Of a stretch of 64,000 bases of DNA, positions 17,150 through 24,011 are shown one piece after another (the first letter of the stretch is position 1; each line of letters starts with the position of its first letter). Under the pieces are notes generated by a model that saw only the letters and a program-made list of their open reading frames with translations, made no database searches and was not told where the DNA came from. Origin of the DNA: Regnicoccus_A sp014224355 (lineage in GTDB: Bacteria > Cyanobacteriota > Cyanobacteriia > PCC-6307 > Cyanobiaceae); NCBI RefSeq assembly GCF_050920705.1, contig NZ_CP154799.1, positions 2,232,001 through 2,296,000 on the forward strand, written 5' to 3'. The position numbers and the translations under genes were made by a program.

Positions 17150-17908
17150 CTAGCTCAGCGGCTCCAGATTGCACCTGCAACGTGGATGAGCAGGGATTGG
17201 TGGGAAGGCAGTGCGATCAGCTGCTATCCGTAGATGCAGTGGCCGACAGATTGAACACACCCCTTCATCTGCTGTTGTCACCCATTGCCAAGCCCTTGGC
17301 TGCACCATTGACGGTGCGGTATTCCAGGTGATCTCCTGCTGGGTCTGTGCGTGCTGCCAGAAGGCGCTGTCCACGGTGACCTGCAAGGCATTGCGAACAG
17401 TGGCGCCGATTGCGGCGGCCGCTTCACTGGCCAGTGCACGAGCGCGTTGGTCACGCTCCCAGCCAGCCCTGGTGGCGGTCTCCACCCGCCGGAGCAGCTG
17501 CTCCATCCAGCGGGAGGGGCTGGCTCGCCTGGTCCAGTCCGCAAGGCTCTTACCGTCCACTTCCACCGCTCGCAGCAGCATCGCTGCATCCAGCTGCGGA
17601 AAATCGGTGCGGCTGCCAGGCAGGCGACCTGCAGCGCGGCGGCGGATTTCAGGCGTTGAGGCCGCCAAGGCCCTGCTCAGTTCAGTCGCCAGCGCATCAT
17701 TGATGGGGGCCAATATGGCTTCGGCTGGCCCATTCACTGCCACCAGTCGCTGTAGTGCCGATTCACGGTCAAGCTTTCCATCAGGCAGTGCGGCGATCAG
17801 CTCTTCCAGCTTTCCGATGGCATTGACCACCACAGGCTCCAGTGCTTCGAGGACCAGCTGCTCTCGGCTTTTGACGTAGAGGTCCAAAGCTTCACCGTAT
17901 TCGCTCAT
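17150..17908 (-). CDS. Phage minor head protein, SPP1 gp7-like
   Basis: The 252-residue product ends in the hallmark of gp7-type head morphogenesis proteins: W-T-ADEGVCSICRPLHLR, then FPPIPAHPRCRCNLE. The first two-thirds are helical. These proteins sit near the portal and help DNA leave or enter the head. The start at ATG 17906-17908 is preceded by GAGGTGG and overlaps the stop of the small gene upstream (ATGA), so translation is coupled. Downstream genes of a head module are absent: the next sequence is an IS3 remnant. Confidence 0.75.
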   Translation of the reverse strand: MSEYGEALDLYVKSREQLVLEALEPVVVNAIGKLEELIAALPDGKLDRESALQRLVAVNGPAEAILAPINDALATELSRALAASTPEIRRRAAGRLPGSRTDFPQLDAAMLLRAVEVDGKSLADWTRRASPSRWMEQLLRRVETATRAGWERDQRARALASEAAAAIGATVRNALQVTVDSAFWQHAQTQQEITWNTAPSMVQPRAWQWVTTADEGVCSICRPLHLRIAADRTAFPPIPAHPRCRCNLEPLS

Positions 17909-18030
17909 CGTGGCCACCTCAGCGCCTGCTTGTAACTCAGAACAGTTTGCTGTTTGATCTCAACAGCCTGTCGCTCAGAAGTGCTCCGTAGGGCGAAGAC
18001 GCGCCAGCTGTAGCCGTCTTTTGGTGGCAT
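17905..18030 (-). CDS. Very small phage-type protein, 41 residues
   Basis: ATG at 18028-18030 to TGA at 17905-17907. The product starts MPPKDGYSWRVFALRSTSER and is basic. It overlaps the gp7-like start by ATGA, which supports it being translated. It could be an independent small protein or the leftover C-terminus of a lost portal gene; I cannot tell. Confidence 0.45.
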   Translation of the reverse strand: MPPKDGYSWRVFALRSTSERQAVEIKQQTVLSYKQALRWPR

Positions 18031-18158
18031 GTCTGAGGTGCTCAGAGCCTCATTCTAAAGCCAGTGATGAGCGCTACGAATTGCCAGCTATTCCCAGAAC
18101 TTCTGGTGGCTCAGCACAGCCGCACCTGCTCGCCGAGCACATTCACCTAGCAGCTGGT

Positions 18159-18656
18159 TCAGAGCTCAGACCAGTAGTTGCTTGGCTGGGTCGGGCTTGG
18201 CTGCTCGAGCCGCTCCGCACGGGCAACTGCCCCCCTCCCTATGTCGCGGGCATCCCACACGCTGATCCCTTCCGGTTGGCTGGCTGCGATCTCTGAGCGG
18301 TGAGCCCTGACCAACTCGCAGATGGGTTTGTTGCCCCCTCGGGCGGTGATATCTCGGTAGACCCAGAAGATACGGATCAGGCCGTGCTCACCCTCGACTC
18401 TTTCCAGAATTCCGTCGATGGGCACAACACCAGAAGGCCGGCAGACAATTTCTCCATAGAGCCGGCGAGAGGCCTGCTCGGTGAGCCGCACGCAGCATCG
18501 AGGAGCCAGCGACCTCCACAGCTCACGCAGCCTCAAGGCCTCTCTGCGGCGGTTCTCGTTGAGCTGACGGATACCAGGCTCTGCCAGTCGGGCCAGGGCC
18601 TCCTGCTGGCCCAGCAGGGCGGTGTCGGACCAGTTGAGGCTGTTACGCAGCCCCAT
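18159..18656 (-). CDS. Hypothetical phage-type protein following the terminase
   Basis: The 165-residue product (from MGLRNSLNWSDTALLG) has a helical, Arg/Glu-rich N-terminal half (about residues 15-55) and a more mixed C-terminal half. Its ATG overlaps the terminase stop (TGATG), so it is read from the same transcript. This is where a portal gene normally sits, but the product is about a third of portal length and shows no portal feature I recognise. It may be a truncated portal or a satellite-specific protein. Confidence 0.6.
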   Translation of the reverse strand: MGLRNSLNWSDTALLGQQEALARLAEPGIRQLNENRRREALRLRELWRSLAPRCCVRLTEQASRRLYGEIVCRPSGVVPIDGILERVEGEHGLIRIFWVYRDITARGGNKPICELVRAHRSEIAASQPEGISVWDARDIGRGAVARAERLEQPSPTQPSNYWSEL

Positions 18657-20134
18657 CACCAGACCCTGTAGTTCGTGGAGCCGCTCGTGTACCTGCTGCC
18701 GTACCAGGCCACCGCGTACCTGACCGCATCCACGGCATGGTCAATTCCGGTGCCGTCGGCGATCACCTCCACGTCCCGGGGGTGCGTCGGCAGGCTCGGC
18801 ATGGTGGCCTCCAGGCCCTCGCACGCCACGCTCCACATCAGCCACGGGCGCTCGTGATCCACCCCGGTGGCCTTCAGCCTGTTTCGCAGCATCGACAAGC
18901 CCACATTCACCGGGGTGCGTGCCTTCTCCGCCGGCAGCAGCCGCACACCGCCGGCCCTGAAGTCCTCAGCCGTTGATCCCTTCTCACTGCCCGTCCGGTT
19001 GAACACCGCGTCATCCGCCAGGACCTTCAGATCCTCAGGCTCCACACCCCACCGCTGCAGCCACTGCCGCAGCACCCCAGCCTGCTCCGCTGAACTCAGG
19101 CACGGCCCCCGCCGCCAGTCCCGCCGGCCGCCGGCCCCAGGTGCCGCCAGATAGAGCTCATCAGCCAGCAACAGGCTGCCCTTCGGGCAGTCGATGAACG
19201 GCGGATCCGGGATGACCAGATAGAACACCGAAGGGGCCGAATAGCCGAAGTCGCCGCACACGAAGGCCCTGGGGCTGTGCGTCTTGAGGTTGATCTGCCC
19301 GGGCCTGATGTCCACACGACACCGCGCCGGACTCCAGCAGCTGGCGAAGAACGACCCGCCCAGGTCCAGATCCCACCGGCCCTCCAGCAGCGCCGCCAGC
19401 ATCGCCGGGTCTCCCCCGGCCATCAGCTCGACGTTGCGCTTGTATGCCTCCCAGTCGATGTGCGGGTTGATGCTGGCGTTGGCCGTGACAAACACCACCC
19501 ACTTCTCGTAGGTGGCGCTCCAGAACCGCTTTGGCTGCATCGGCCCAGGCAGCCCAGCAGGTAGCGCAAACCGCTCCTTCAGCCAGACGTGACCCGGGCC
19601 TCCGGGGTTGGCCAGGAAGATTTGCCTTGTCTGTACCCCAGGCTTTGCTCTGATGATGCCGGCGAGGGTGTCGTAGAAGTCAGGTGAAGGCATCACACCT
19701 ACCTCATCATGGATGGCCACGCACTTACTGCGGCCCTGCAGCCTGTTCTGTGCCCTGATCTGCTCTAAAGGGCTGCTGGCGGAATAGGCCAGCTCACATG
19801 TGCCGTACGGTGCTGACTTGCCTCCAATGCGGAATGTGTTCTCTCCCGCGTTCCATGTGGTGCCCGGATAGGCCAGCGTGAGGTACTTGTAAAGCAGTGT
19901 CTGCAGCTCTTGTAGTGCCTGGAATGTGCTACGAGTGATGAGGCAGTGGTACTCATCCTTGAGGATCTTTGCGTCCCTGATGACAAGCAGCACAATGCCG
20001 AAGGTCTTGCCTGTTGCTTTCGCGGTGGCCGCTACCAGGATGTGATCCAACGGCACATCCAGCATCAGCTGCTGCAGTTTATTGGGCTCCAGCACCGCCT
20101 TGCTAATTGGACCTGGAGGTGCGGTGGCGATCAT
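18656..20134 (-). CDS. Phage terminase large subunit
   Basis: This 492-residue protein has the terminase ATPase and nuclease layout. Near residue 36 is an unusual Walker A (TAKATGKTF, where most have a Gly-rich loop), followed by the Walker B plus catalytic Glu in CVAIHDEVG (about 138-146) and LANPGGPGH as the coupling motif. The C-terminal nuclease half has acidic residues in CGDFGYS, ADDAVF and HAVDAVRYA. The enzyme cuts phage DNA and pumps it into the head. It follows the HNH gene by two bases and overlaps the next gene. A homologous C-terminal fragment lies at 14548-14850. Confidence 0.88.
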   Translation of the reverse strand: MIATAPPGPISKAVLEPNKLQQLMLDVPLDHILVAATAKATGKTFGIVLLVIRDAKILKDEYHCLITRSTFQALQELQTLLYKYLTLAYPGTTWNAGENTFRIGGKSAPYGTCELAYSASSPLEQIRAQNRLQGRSKCVAIHDEVGVMPSPDFYDTLAGIIRAKPGVQTRQIFLANPGGPGHVWLKERFALPAGLPGPMQPKRFWSATYEKWVVFVTANASINPHIDWEAYKRNVELMAGGDPAMLAALLEGRWDLDLGGSFFASCWSPARCRVDIRPGQINLKTHSPRAFVCGDFGYSAPSVFYLVIPDPPFIDCPKGSLLLADELYLAAPGAGGRRDWRRGPCLSSAEQAGVLRQWLQRWGVEPEDLKVLADDAVFNRTGSEKGSTAEDFRAGGVRLLPAEKARTPVNVGLSMLRNRLKATGVDHERPWLMWSVACEGLEATMPSLPTHPRDVEVIADGTGIDHAVDAVRYAVAWYGSRYTSGSTNYRVW

Positions 20135-20136
20135 TT

Positions 20137-20781
20137 CTACAGGTCTGCTGTAACAGCAGCGTGGTTCTTTCTCGTCTTTATGAGACTAACCATGGAGCGG
20201 CTGCACGGGAAGCGAGCGGCGATCTCCTCGCAGGTCCCCTCATCCAGAAAGATCGCCCGGATCTCATCTTCAGTCAGCCGCCGGCGTCGATCCCGGCGCT
20301 CAACCTGCAGGTGGCCCCAGGCCCGCCCGCAGCGGATGTTGCTGATGTGCTGCTCGTGTACCCCGTACCGCACTGCCAACGCGGCCTGAGGCTCTTCGCT
20401 CGCAAGTATCGCACGCACGTCCACCTCCGTCAGCACACTCTGGCTGTGAAGTTCGCCCTTTGGCTTGTGCGTCCGTCCTCGCTCATCACGATCTCGCACA
20501 TTGTCCCCACCCATCCCATACTCCAGATGCCACGGGTTGCAGCATGAAGGGTTGTCGCACTTGTGACGTATCACCAGCTCACACGCCAGTGTCTGCCCAT
20601 TTGCCAGTACCCACGCCACTCTCGGGGCCTTCAGGTTCTTGCCCGAGTACCAGAACTGCCCGTAACCGTCGCGGAACTTGCCCGCCTGCCATTCCCAGCA
20701 CTCATCAGGCTTACCCAGCCTCACCTTTGCCCAGAACCTTCGCTCTGCAGTCAGCTCCTGGCGCCTTACGCTCTTACCCAT
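20137..20781 (-). CDS. HNH endonuclease with C-terminal HTH segments
   Basis: Starting at ATG 20779-20781, which has GGAGGTG seven bases upstream, the product has 214 residues. The central part is an HNH_3-type nuclease: RFWAKVRLGKPDECWEW, then RHKCDNPSCCNPWHLEYG and GDNVRDRDERGR. The Cys pair and the His/Asn residues are in place. Two HTH-like segments follow (VDVRAILASEEPQAALAVRY and EIRAIFLDEGTCEEIAARF). Nucleases of this type next to terminase genes often act in packaging; they can also be homing enzymes. Position directly before the large terminase favours the packaging role. Confidence 0.82.
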   Translation of the reverse strand: MGKSVRRQELTAERRFWAKVRLGKPDECWEWQAGKFRDGYGQFWYSGKNLKAPRVAWVLANGQTLACELVIRHKCDNPSCCNPWHLEYGMGGDNVRDRDERGRTHKPKGELHSQSVLTEVDVRAILASEEPQAALAVRYGVHEQHISNIRCGRAWGHLQVERRDRRRRLTEDEIRAIFLDEGTCEEIAARFPCSRSMVSLIKTRKNHAAVTADL

Positions 20782-21103
20782 CAGTCGCACCTCCATGCGG
20801 TTGGTCATGCTGCGGGCACACCCCTGCGCCGCAGCACCCCAATCCTAAAGCCTCTCTATGTGTCACAGGCAGCCTGAACGAGTTGGGCAACTTAATACAC
20901 GCACAGCCGCAAACTCTCCCTCAGCGATTGAACCCCTGCCCCGCTCTATATGTGGCACAGTGTAGGCTGAAGGGGGCGTGTATTGGTTGGGGACCTAGTG
21001 GGACCGGTACCTCGCGGCTGGGTAATCGCTACCATACCCCGGGTCAGTCGTGCCCACCTGTGGTGTGTTCGTGGGTTGCCATCCTGCCCACCAGGTCAAA
21101 ACA
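20782..21103. other. Spacer in the phage-type block
   Basis: No gene is supported. It must contain the promoter of the HNH-terminase transcript. The right edge carries the terminator of the gene at 21151-21471. Confidence 0.5.
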
Positions 21104-21125
21104 AAAGCGGCCCGATGTGGACCGC
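21098..21125 (-). terminator. Rho-independent terminator
   Basis: On the minus strand GCGGTCC, a five-base loop and GGGCCGC form a 7-bp stem (with a G-U pair), directly followed by TTTTGTTTT. It lies 26 bases after the stop of the HTH gene at 21151, so it ends that transcript. Confidence 0.75.
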
Positions 21126-21150
21126 CTGGGCGTGAGAATTATCGTGATTC

Positions 21151-21471
21151 TCAGGGGTCGAAGCTGAGGTGCCGTAGCTTCAGCTTGCTGCAGGCTGAGG
21201 TGAGCCCGGCCAGTGCGTTGAGCTTGGCTTCATCATCAGCAGCACCGCGCACCAGCTGCACGTACTGCTCGGCGATGAACTCGCCCAGGTCGAAGCACTG
21301 ACGGCAGGTCCGCTCGGCGCCGGCGTCGGACTCGGCCTGTGCCAGCCGCCGGTAGGCGGTGGCCTGGCTGATGTCGAACTGCTCGGCCAGCCGGTCGGCC
21401 GCATCCTTGCGGGGCACGCCATCGGCCAGCAGTTCGGCGGCGGTTGTGAGCTGATCTTGGGGGTGCTCCAT
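21151..21471 (-). CDS. Small HTH protein, possible terminase small subunit
   Basis: This 106-residue protein has an HTH of the Hin/transposase type (DGVPRKDAADRLAEQF, ISQATAYRRLAQ) followed by a helical segment (LVRGAADDEAKLNALAGLT). The size and layout resemble small terminase subunits or simple regulators. It starts six bases after the stop of the acidic-protein gene, so both are probably in one transcript that ends at the adjacent terminator. Confidence 0.6.
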   Translation of the reverse strand: MEHPQDQLTTAAELLADGVPRKDAADRLAEQFDISQATAYRRLAQAESDAGAERTCRQCFDLGEFIAEQYVQLVRGAADDEAKLNALAGLTSACSKLKLRHLSFDP

Positions 21472-21477
21472 GACAGA

Positions 21478-22203
21478 TCAGCGGTCAGGGTTGATCTCGT
21501 CCAGCAGCAGCCGGGCTCCCCAGGTCATCGCCAGATTGACGTAGGCGGCTGCCATGTCGTCGGGATCTTCGATGGTCTGGCCTTCCAGTGCTTCCAGAGC
21601 GCTGGTGCAGCCGATGGCCTCGCAGTAGTCGTCGAACAGTTCGCGGATGTCCGACTCTTGCTGATCCCAACGGCGCAACAGATCACGCGTGTAGCACTCC
21701 GCCAGGTTGACCCAGTCGGAATGGTCAAAGTCCTGCAAGGATTCTGGGCAATCATCGAAGCGTTCGATGATTTCGTCGATGGCATCGTTCTGGCTGCGCT
21801 TGTCCCAGTCGTCAGCAACCCAACGGCTGCCAACGGCCTGAAGCTGAGCCCGCAGGCTCACCGGCTGCCAGCACAGATCGGAGCCGTCACCTTCAGAGAA
21901 GCCCAGGCGCCAGCCGTCCGGTGCATGGTCGTTCAGTGTGTCGATGGCGTTCTCGACTGTTTCGCTGGCTGTTTCTGCCAGATCGTCGGACAGGTCTTCA
22001 ATGGTCTGGGAGCTGAAGCAGGCGAGACGCTGAAGCTGATAGGTAAGCGGATCGCTCTCCATGGCTGGGCCGAAGCCCAGACGGTCGAATTCACCCAGCA
22101 AGGCATCCGCCAGGTCAGATGACCGGAGCGTGCGAATACTGACGCTGAAGCCTGCCTCCAGGTCGTCAACGTCGATCTGACCGAGGGTCGCAGTGGTAGT
22201 CAT
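21478..22203 (-). CDS. Strongly acidic hypothetical protein
   Basis: From the ATG at 22201-22203 the product has 241 residues, of which I count 54 Asp or Glu and only 16 Lys or Arg, a net charge near -38. Acidic residues are spread along the chain (DLSDDLAETASETVENAID, RFDDCPESLQDFDHSDW, RELFDDYCE). No domain is recognised. Such composition is seen in DNA-mimic proteins that block DNA-binding enzymes, and phage elements often carry them; that function is only a suggestion. A start 38 codons upstream is open but adds sequence of different character. Confidence 0.65.
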   Translation of the reverse strand: MTTTATLGQIDVDDLEAGFSVSIRTLRSSDLADALLGEFDRLGFGPAMESDPLTYQLQRLACFSSQTIEDLSDDLAETASETVENAIDTLNDHAPDGWRLGFSEGDGSDLCWQPVSLRAQLQAVGSRWVADDWDKRSQNDAIDEIIERFDDCPESLQDFDHSDWVNLAECYTRDLLRRWDQQESDIRELFDDYCEAIGCTSALEALEGQTIEDPDDMAAAYVNLAMTWGARLLLDEINPDR

Positions 22204-22266
22204 GGTTCGGGGCTCCCTGGCGGGGAAGGTCGAATGTTTCCGCCAGGTCCCCTCCAATCTACAGCC

Positions 22267-22362
22267 GACTTGTCGTTTTGTTGGAGCTGCGACCACCAGG
22301 CAGACCGCTTCTGTCACAGTCCACTTGTCGTATTAGATAGAAGGTCAACGGGCAGACAAGTC
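22267..22362. repeat. Repeated GACTTGTC motifs, direct and inverted
   Basis: GACTTGTCGT at 22267-22276 and ACTTGTCGT at 22323-22331 point one way; GACAAGTC at 22355-22362 is the inverse. The same inverted pair recurs at 22612-22649. The sites lie upstream of the acidic-protein gene and ahead of the recombinase gene, where recombinase arm sites or a repressor operator would be expected. Confidence 0.65.
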
Positions 22363-22382
22363 AGGGTGAGCAGGTGAGCCGC

Positions 22383-22510
22383 TCAGGCGAACGTGCAGGC
22401 GGCGGCTCAGGCACCCCTAGGCGGGCAGGCAGGCACCCCCAGACGGGCAGGCGGGGTGCTGGCCCGCAGGCGGCACAGGCGGGCGGCTACCGCCAGCTCA
22501 GGCAGCAGCC
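22383..22510. repeat. GC-rich tract with many CAGGC / GGGCAGGC units
   Basis: CAGGC or GGCAGGC recurs more than ten times in about 130 bases with irregular spacing. An open frame crosses it, but its Gly/Arg/Pro-rich product looks like a composition artefact, so I do not call a gene. Confidence 0.55.
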
Positions 22511-22611
22511 ACGCTGGACGCCGGCCCGTGCCAGCCGTCGCCTTGAATGGCTCGCCCTGAGTGGCCGACTTGACGCTGACTCAATCCCTCAGAGCACCTG
22601 TTGAATGGCTT

Positions 22612-22649
22612 GACTTGTCGTAAGCTGAATGGGATTCAGCAGACAAGTC
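22612..22649. promoter_or_regulatory. Two-level inverted repeat ending just before the recombinase start
   Basis: GACTTGTC (22612-22619) pairs with GACAAGTC (22642-22649), and inside it GCTGAAT (22624-22630) pairs with ATTCAGC (22634-22640) around GGG. The structure ends six bases before the ATG at 22656 and would cover the ribosome binding region in mRNA. It may be an operator, a translational switch, or recombinase-binding DNA. Confidence 0.7.
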
Positions 22650-22655
22650 GGCATC

Positions 22656-23240
22656 ATGCCCAAGACCAATGGCAGCGGTCAGGCACGCACCCTCACACCC
22701 GATGACCTAGAGCGGCTCTTGAATGCAGCTCCATCACCTGAACAGCGCTGCCTGTGGGCAGTCATGCGCTGGACAGGCAGCCGCGTCACAGAAACGCTCA
22801 AGCTGCGCTGGGGTGCCATACACGATGATCACATCGTGTTTGTCAAGCAAACCACCAAAACACGCAAGACCCGTGAAGTGAAGATTGGCGAACGCTTGAA
22901 TGCAGAACTACAACTTTATCGTGAACACTGGGCACAAAGGCATGGACGGCAGCCAAGGCCAAAGGATCTAGCCTTCCCTGGCAGGTTCGGCCTGGCTGAA
23001 CCTATGACCAGACAGGCAGCTGACCTAGCACTACGGCAGACATTGAATGGACTTGAACTGCCGACTGGCATCAGTCTGCATAGCTTCAGGCGCAGTCTGG
23101 CTACAACAATGGCGCAGGGTGGTGCCAGCCTGCGGACAATCTCACGCTTCACTGGTCACGCATCACTAGACCAGCTTGCTCGATACGTTGATGTCACGCC
23201 TAATGATGAGCTGGCGGCACTGGCGCTGATTGGCGGTTGA
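22656..23240 (+). CDS. Small tyrosine recombinase (integrase catalytic domain only)
   Basis: The 194-residue product is almost only the catalytic domain of a tyrosine recombinase. The catalytic set is complete: Arg43 in TGSRVTETLKLRW, a Lys in the TTKTRKTREV hairpin, His142 and Arg145 in LHSFRRS, His168 in FTGHAS, and Tyr177 in LARYVDV. The N-terminal DNA-clamping domain of ordinary phage integrases is missing or reduced to about 20 residues. The enzyme may serve integration, excision or dimer resolution. It is the only plus-strand gene of the block, and an inverted repeat covers its start. The ATG at 22656 is preferred to a GTG at 22629, which would lie inside the repeat. Confidence 0.85.
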   Translation: MPKTNGSGQARTLTPDDLERLLNAAPSPEQRCLWAVMRWTGSRVTETLKLRWGAIHDDHIVFVKQTTKTRKTREVKIGERLNAELQLYREHWAQRHGRQPRPKDLAFPGRFGLAEPMTRQAADLALRQTLNGLELPTGISLHSFRRSLATTMAQGGASLRTISRFTGHASLDQLARYVDVTPNDELAALALIGG

Positions 23241-23330
23241 TGCCAGGGGCGGTATCACCACGAACCGGGCCGACCGGCTTGGAATGCCTGAGCGGGTGCC
23301 GCGCCCGCCTGAATGGCCATCTAGCCGCCC

Positions 23331-23969
23331 TCAGGAGAGCTGGGCGGGGGCATCCACCCCTGAGCTGCCCTGAATGGTTGCTGTAGGGGCTACTGAGGGG
23401 CTCTCGCTGGCCTTGGCGTCCACCGTGGCGGCGTCGGCCCAGCGAGCATCGAAGCTGGCGCCATCGCTGGGCGCGGCCAACGTGATGTTCGTGATCTGGC
23501 TGCCGCCACTGCCCTCGATGGGGCCGTCGAGCAAGCCAAGCAACCTGGCGGCCCGGTCCAGGCACCGCCCGGCCTCGCCGATGAGCTTGGCGTCCAGCGG
23601 CTTCACCGTTGTGCGGATGGGCGTGCCATCAGGCGCCAGCTCCACCACCCGCTGCCCGTTCTGGCGCTGCTCCTCGATCTCACTCAGCAGGTGATTGAGT
23701 AGGATCCGGTGACCACCAAGCAGCTGACTGCGGGCGATGGATGTGTCATCCATCAGTGCCACACCATCAGGTGCTTCCTGACAGTCACGCCAAGCAGTGT
23801 TGGGACTGATGCCCATTTGCGCTGCAATAGCGCGGAAGCTGTAGCCCCGGATGCGAAGTGCCCACACTTCCTGCATTCGATCAAGGGTCTTCAGCTCGCT
23901 GCCATAAGTGCCCTTATCGGTCTTTGCAGGGTTGGTTCTACCGCGTCGTGTCCGATTTGTCTCTGCCAT
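23331..23969 (-). CDS. HTH protein, probable terminase small subunit or regulator
   Basis: From the ATG at 23967-23969 the product has 212 residues. An HTH lies at about residues 28-60 (RMQEVWALRIRGYSFRAIAA followed by GISPNTAWRDC), followed by a helical region and a low-complexity C-terminus rich in Ser, Ala and Thr. This layout is common among small terminase subunits and phage-encoded DNA-binding proteins. It follows the primase gene by about 40 bases on the same strand, so the two are likely cotranscribed. Confidence 0.6.
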   Translation of the reverse strand: MAETNRTRRGRTNPAKTDKGTYGSELKTLDRMQEVWALRIRGYSFRAIAAQMGISPNTAWRDCQEAPDGVALMDDTSIARSQLLGGHRILLNHLLSEIEEQRQNGQRVVELAPDGTPIRTTVKPLDAKLIGEAGRCLDRAARLLGLLDGPIEGSGGSQITNITLAAPSDGASFDARWADAATVDAKASESPSVAPTATIQGSSGVDAPAQLS

Positions 23970-24011
23970 AGCCATCATTCTGCCGCAGCGAGTCACGGGT
24001 GGCCGGGCAAG

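Noticed and set aside
22374..22604. Plus-strand frame rich in Gly, Arg and Pro ahead of the recombinase
   Set aside because: It only reflects the CAGGC-rich tract; there is no ribosome binding site or conserved pattern.
22267..22649. Possible CRISPR array from the repeated GACTTGTC motifs
   Set aside because: Units are only 8-10 bases, in both orientations, with irregular spacing and no cas genes.
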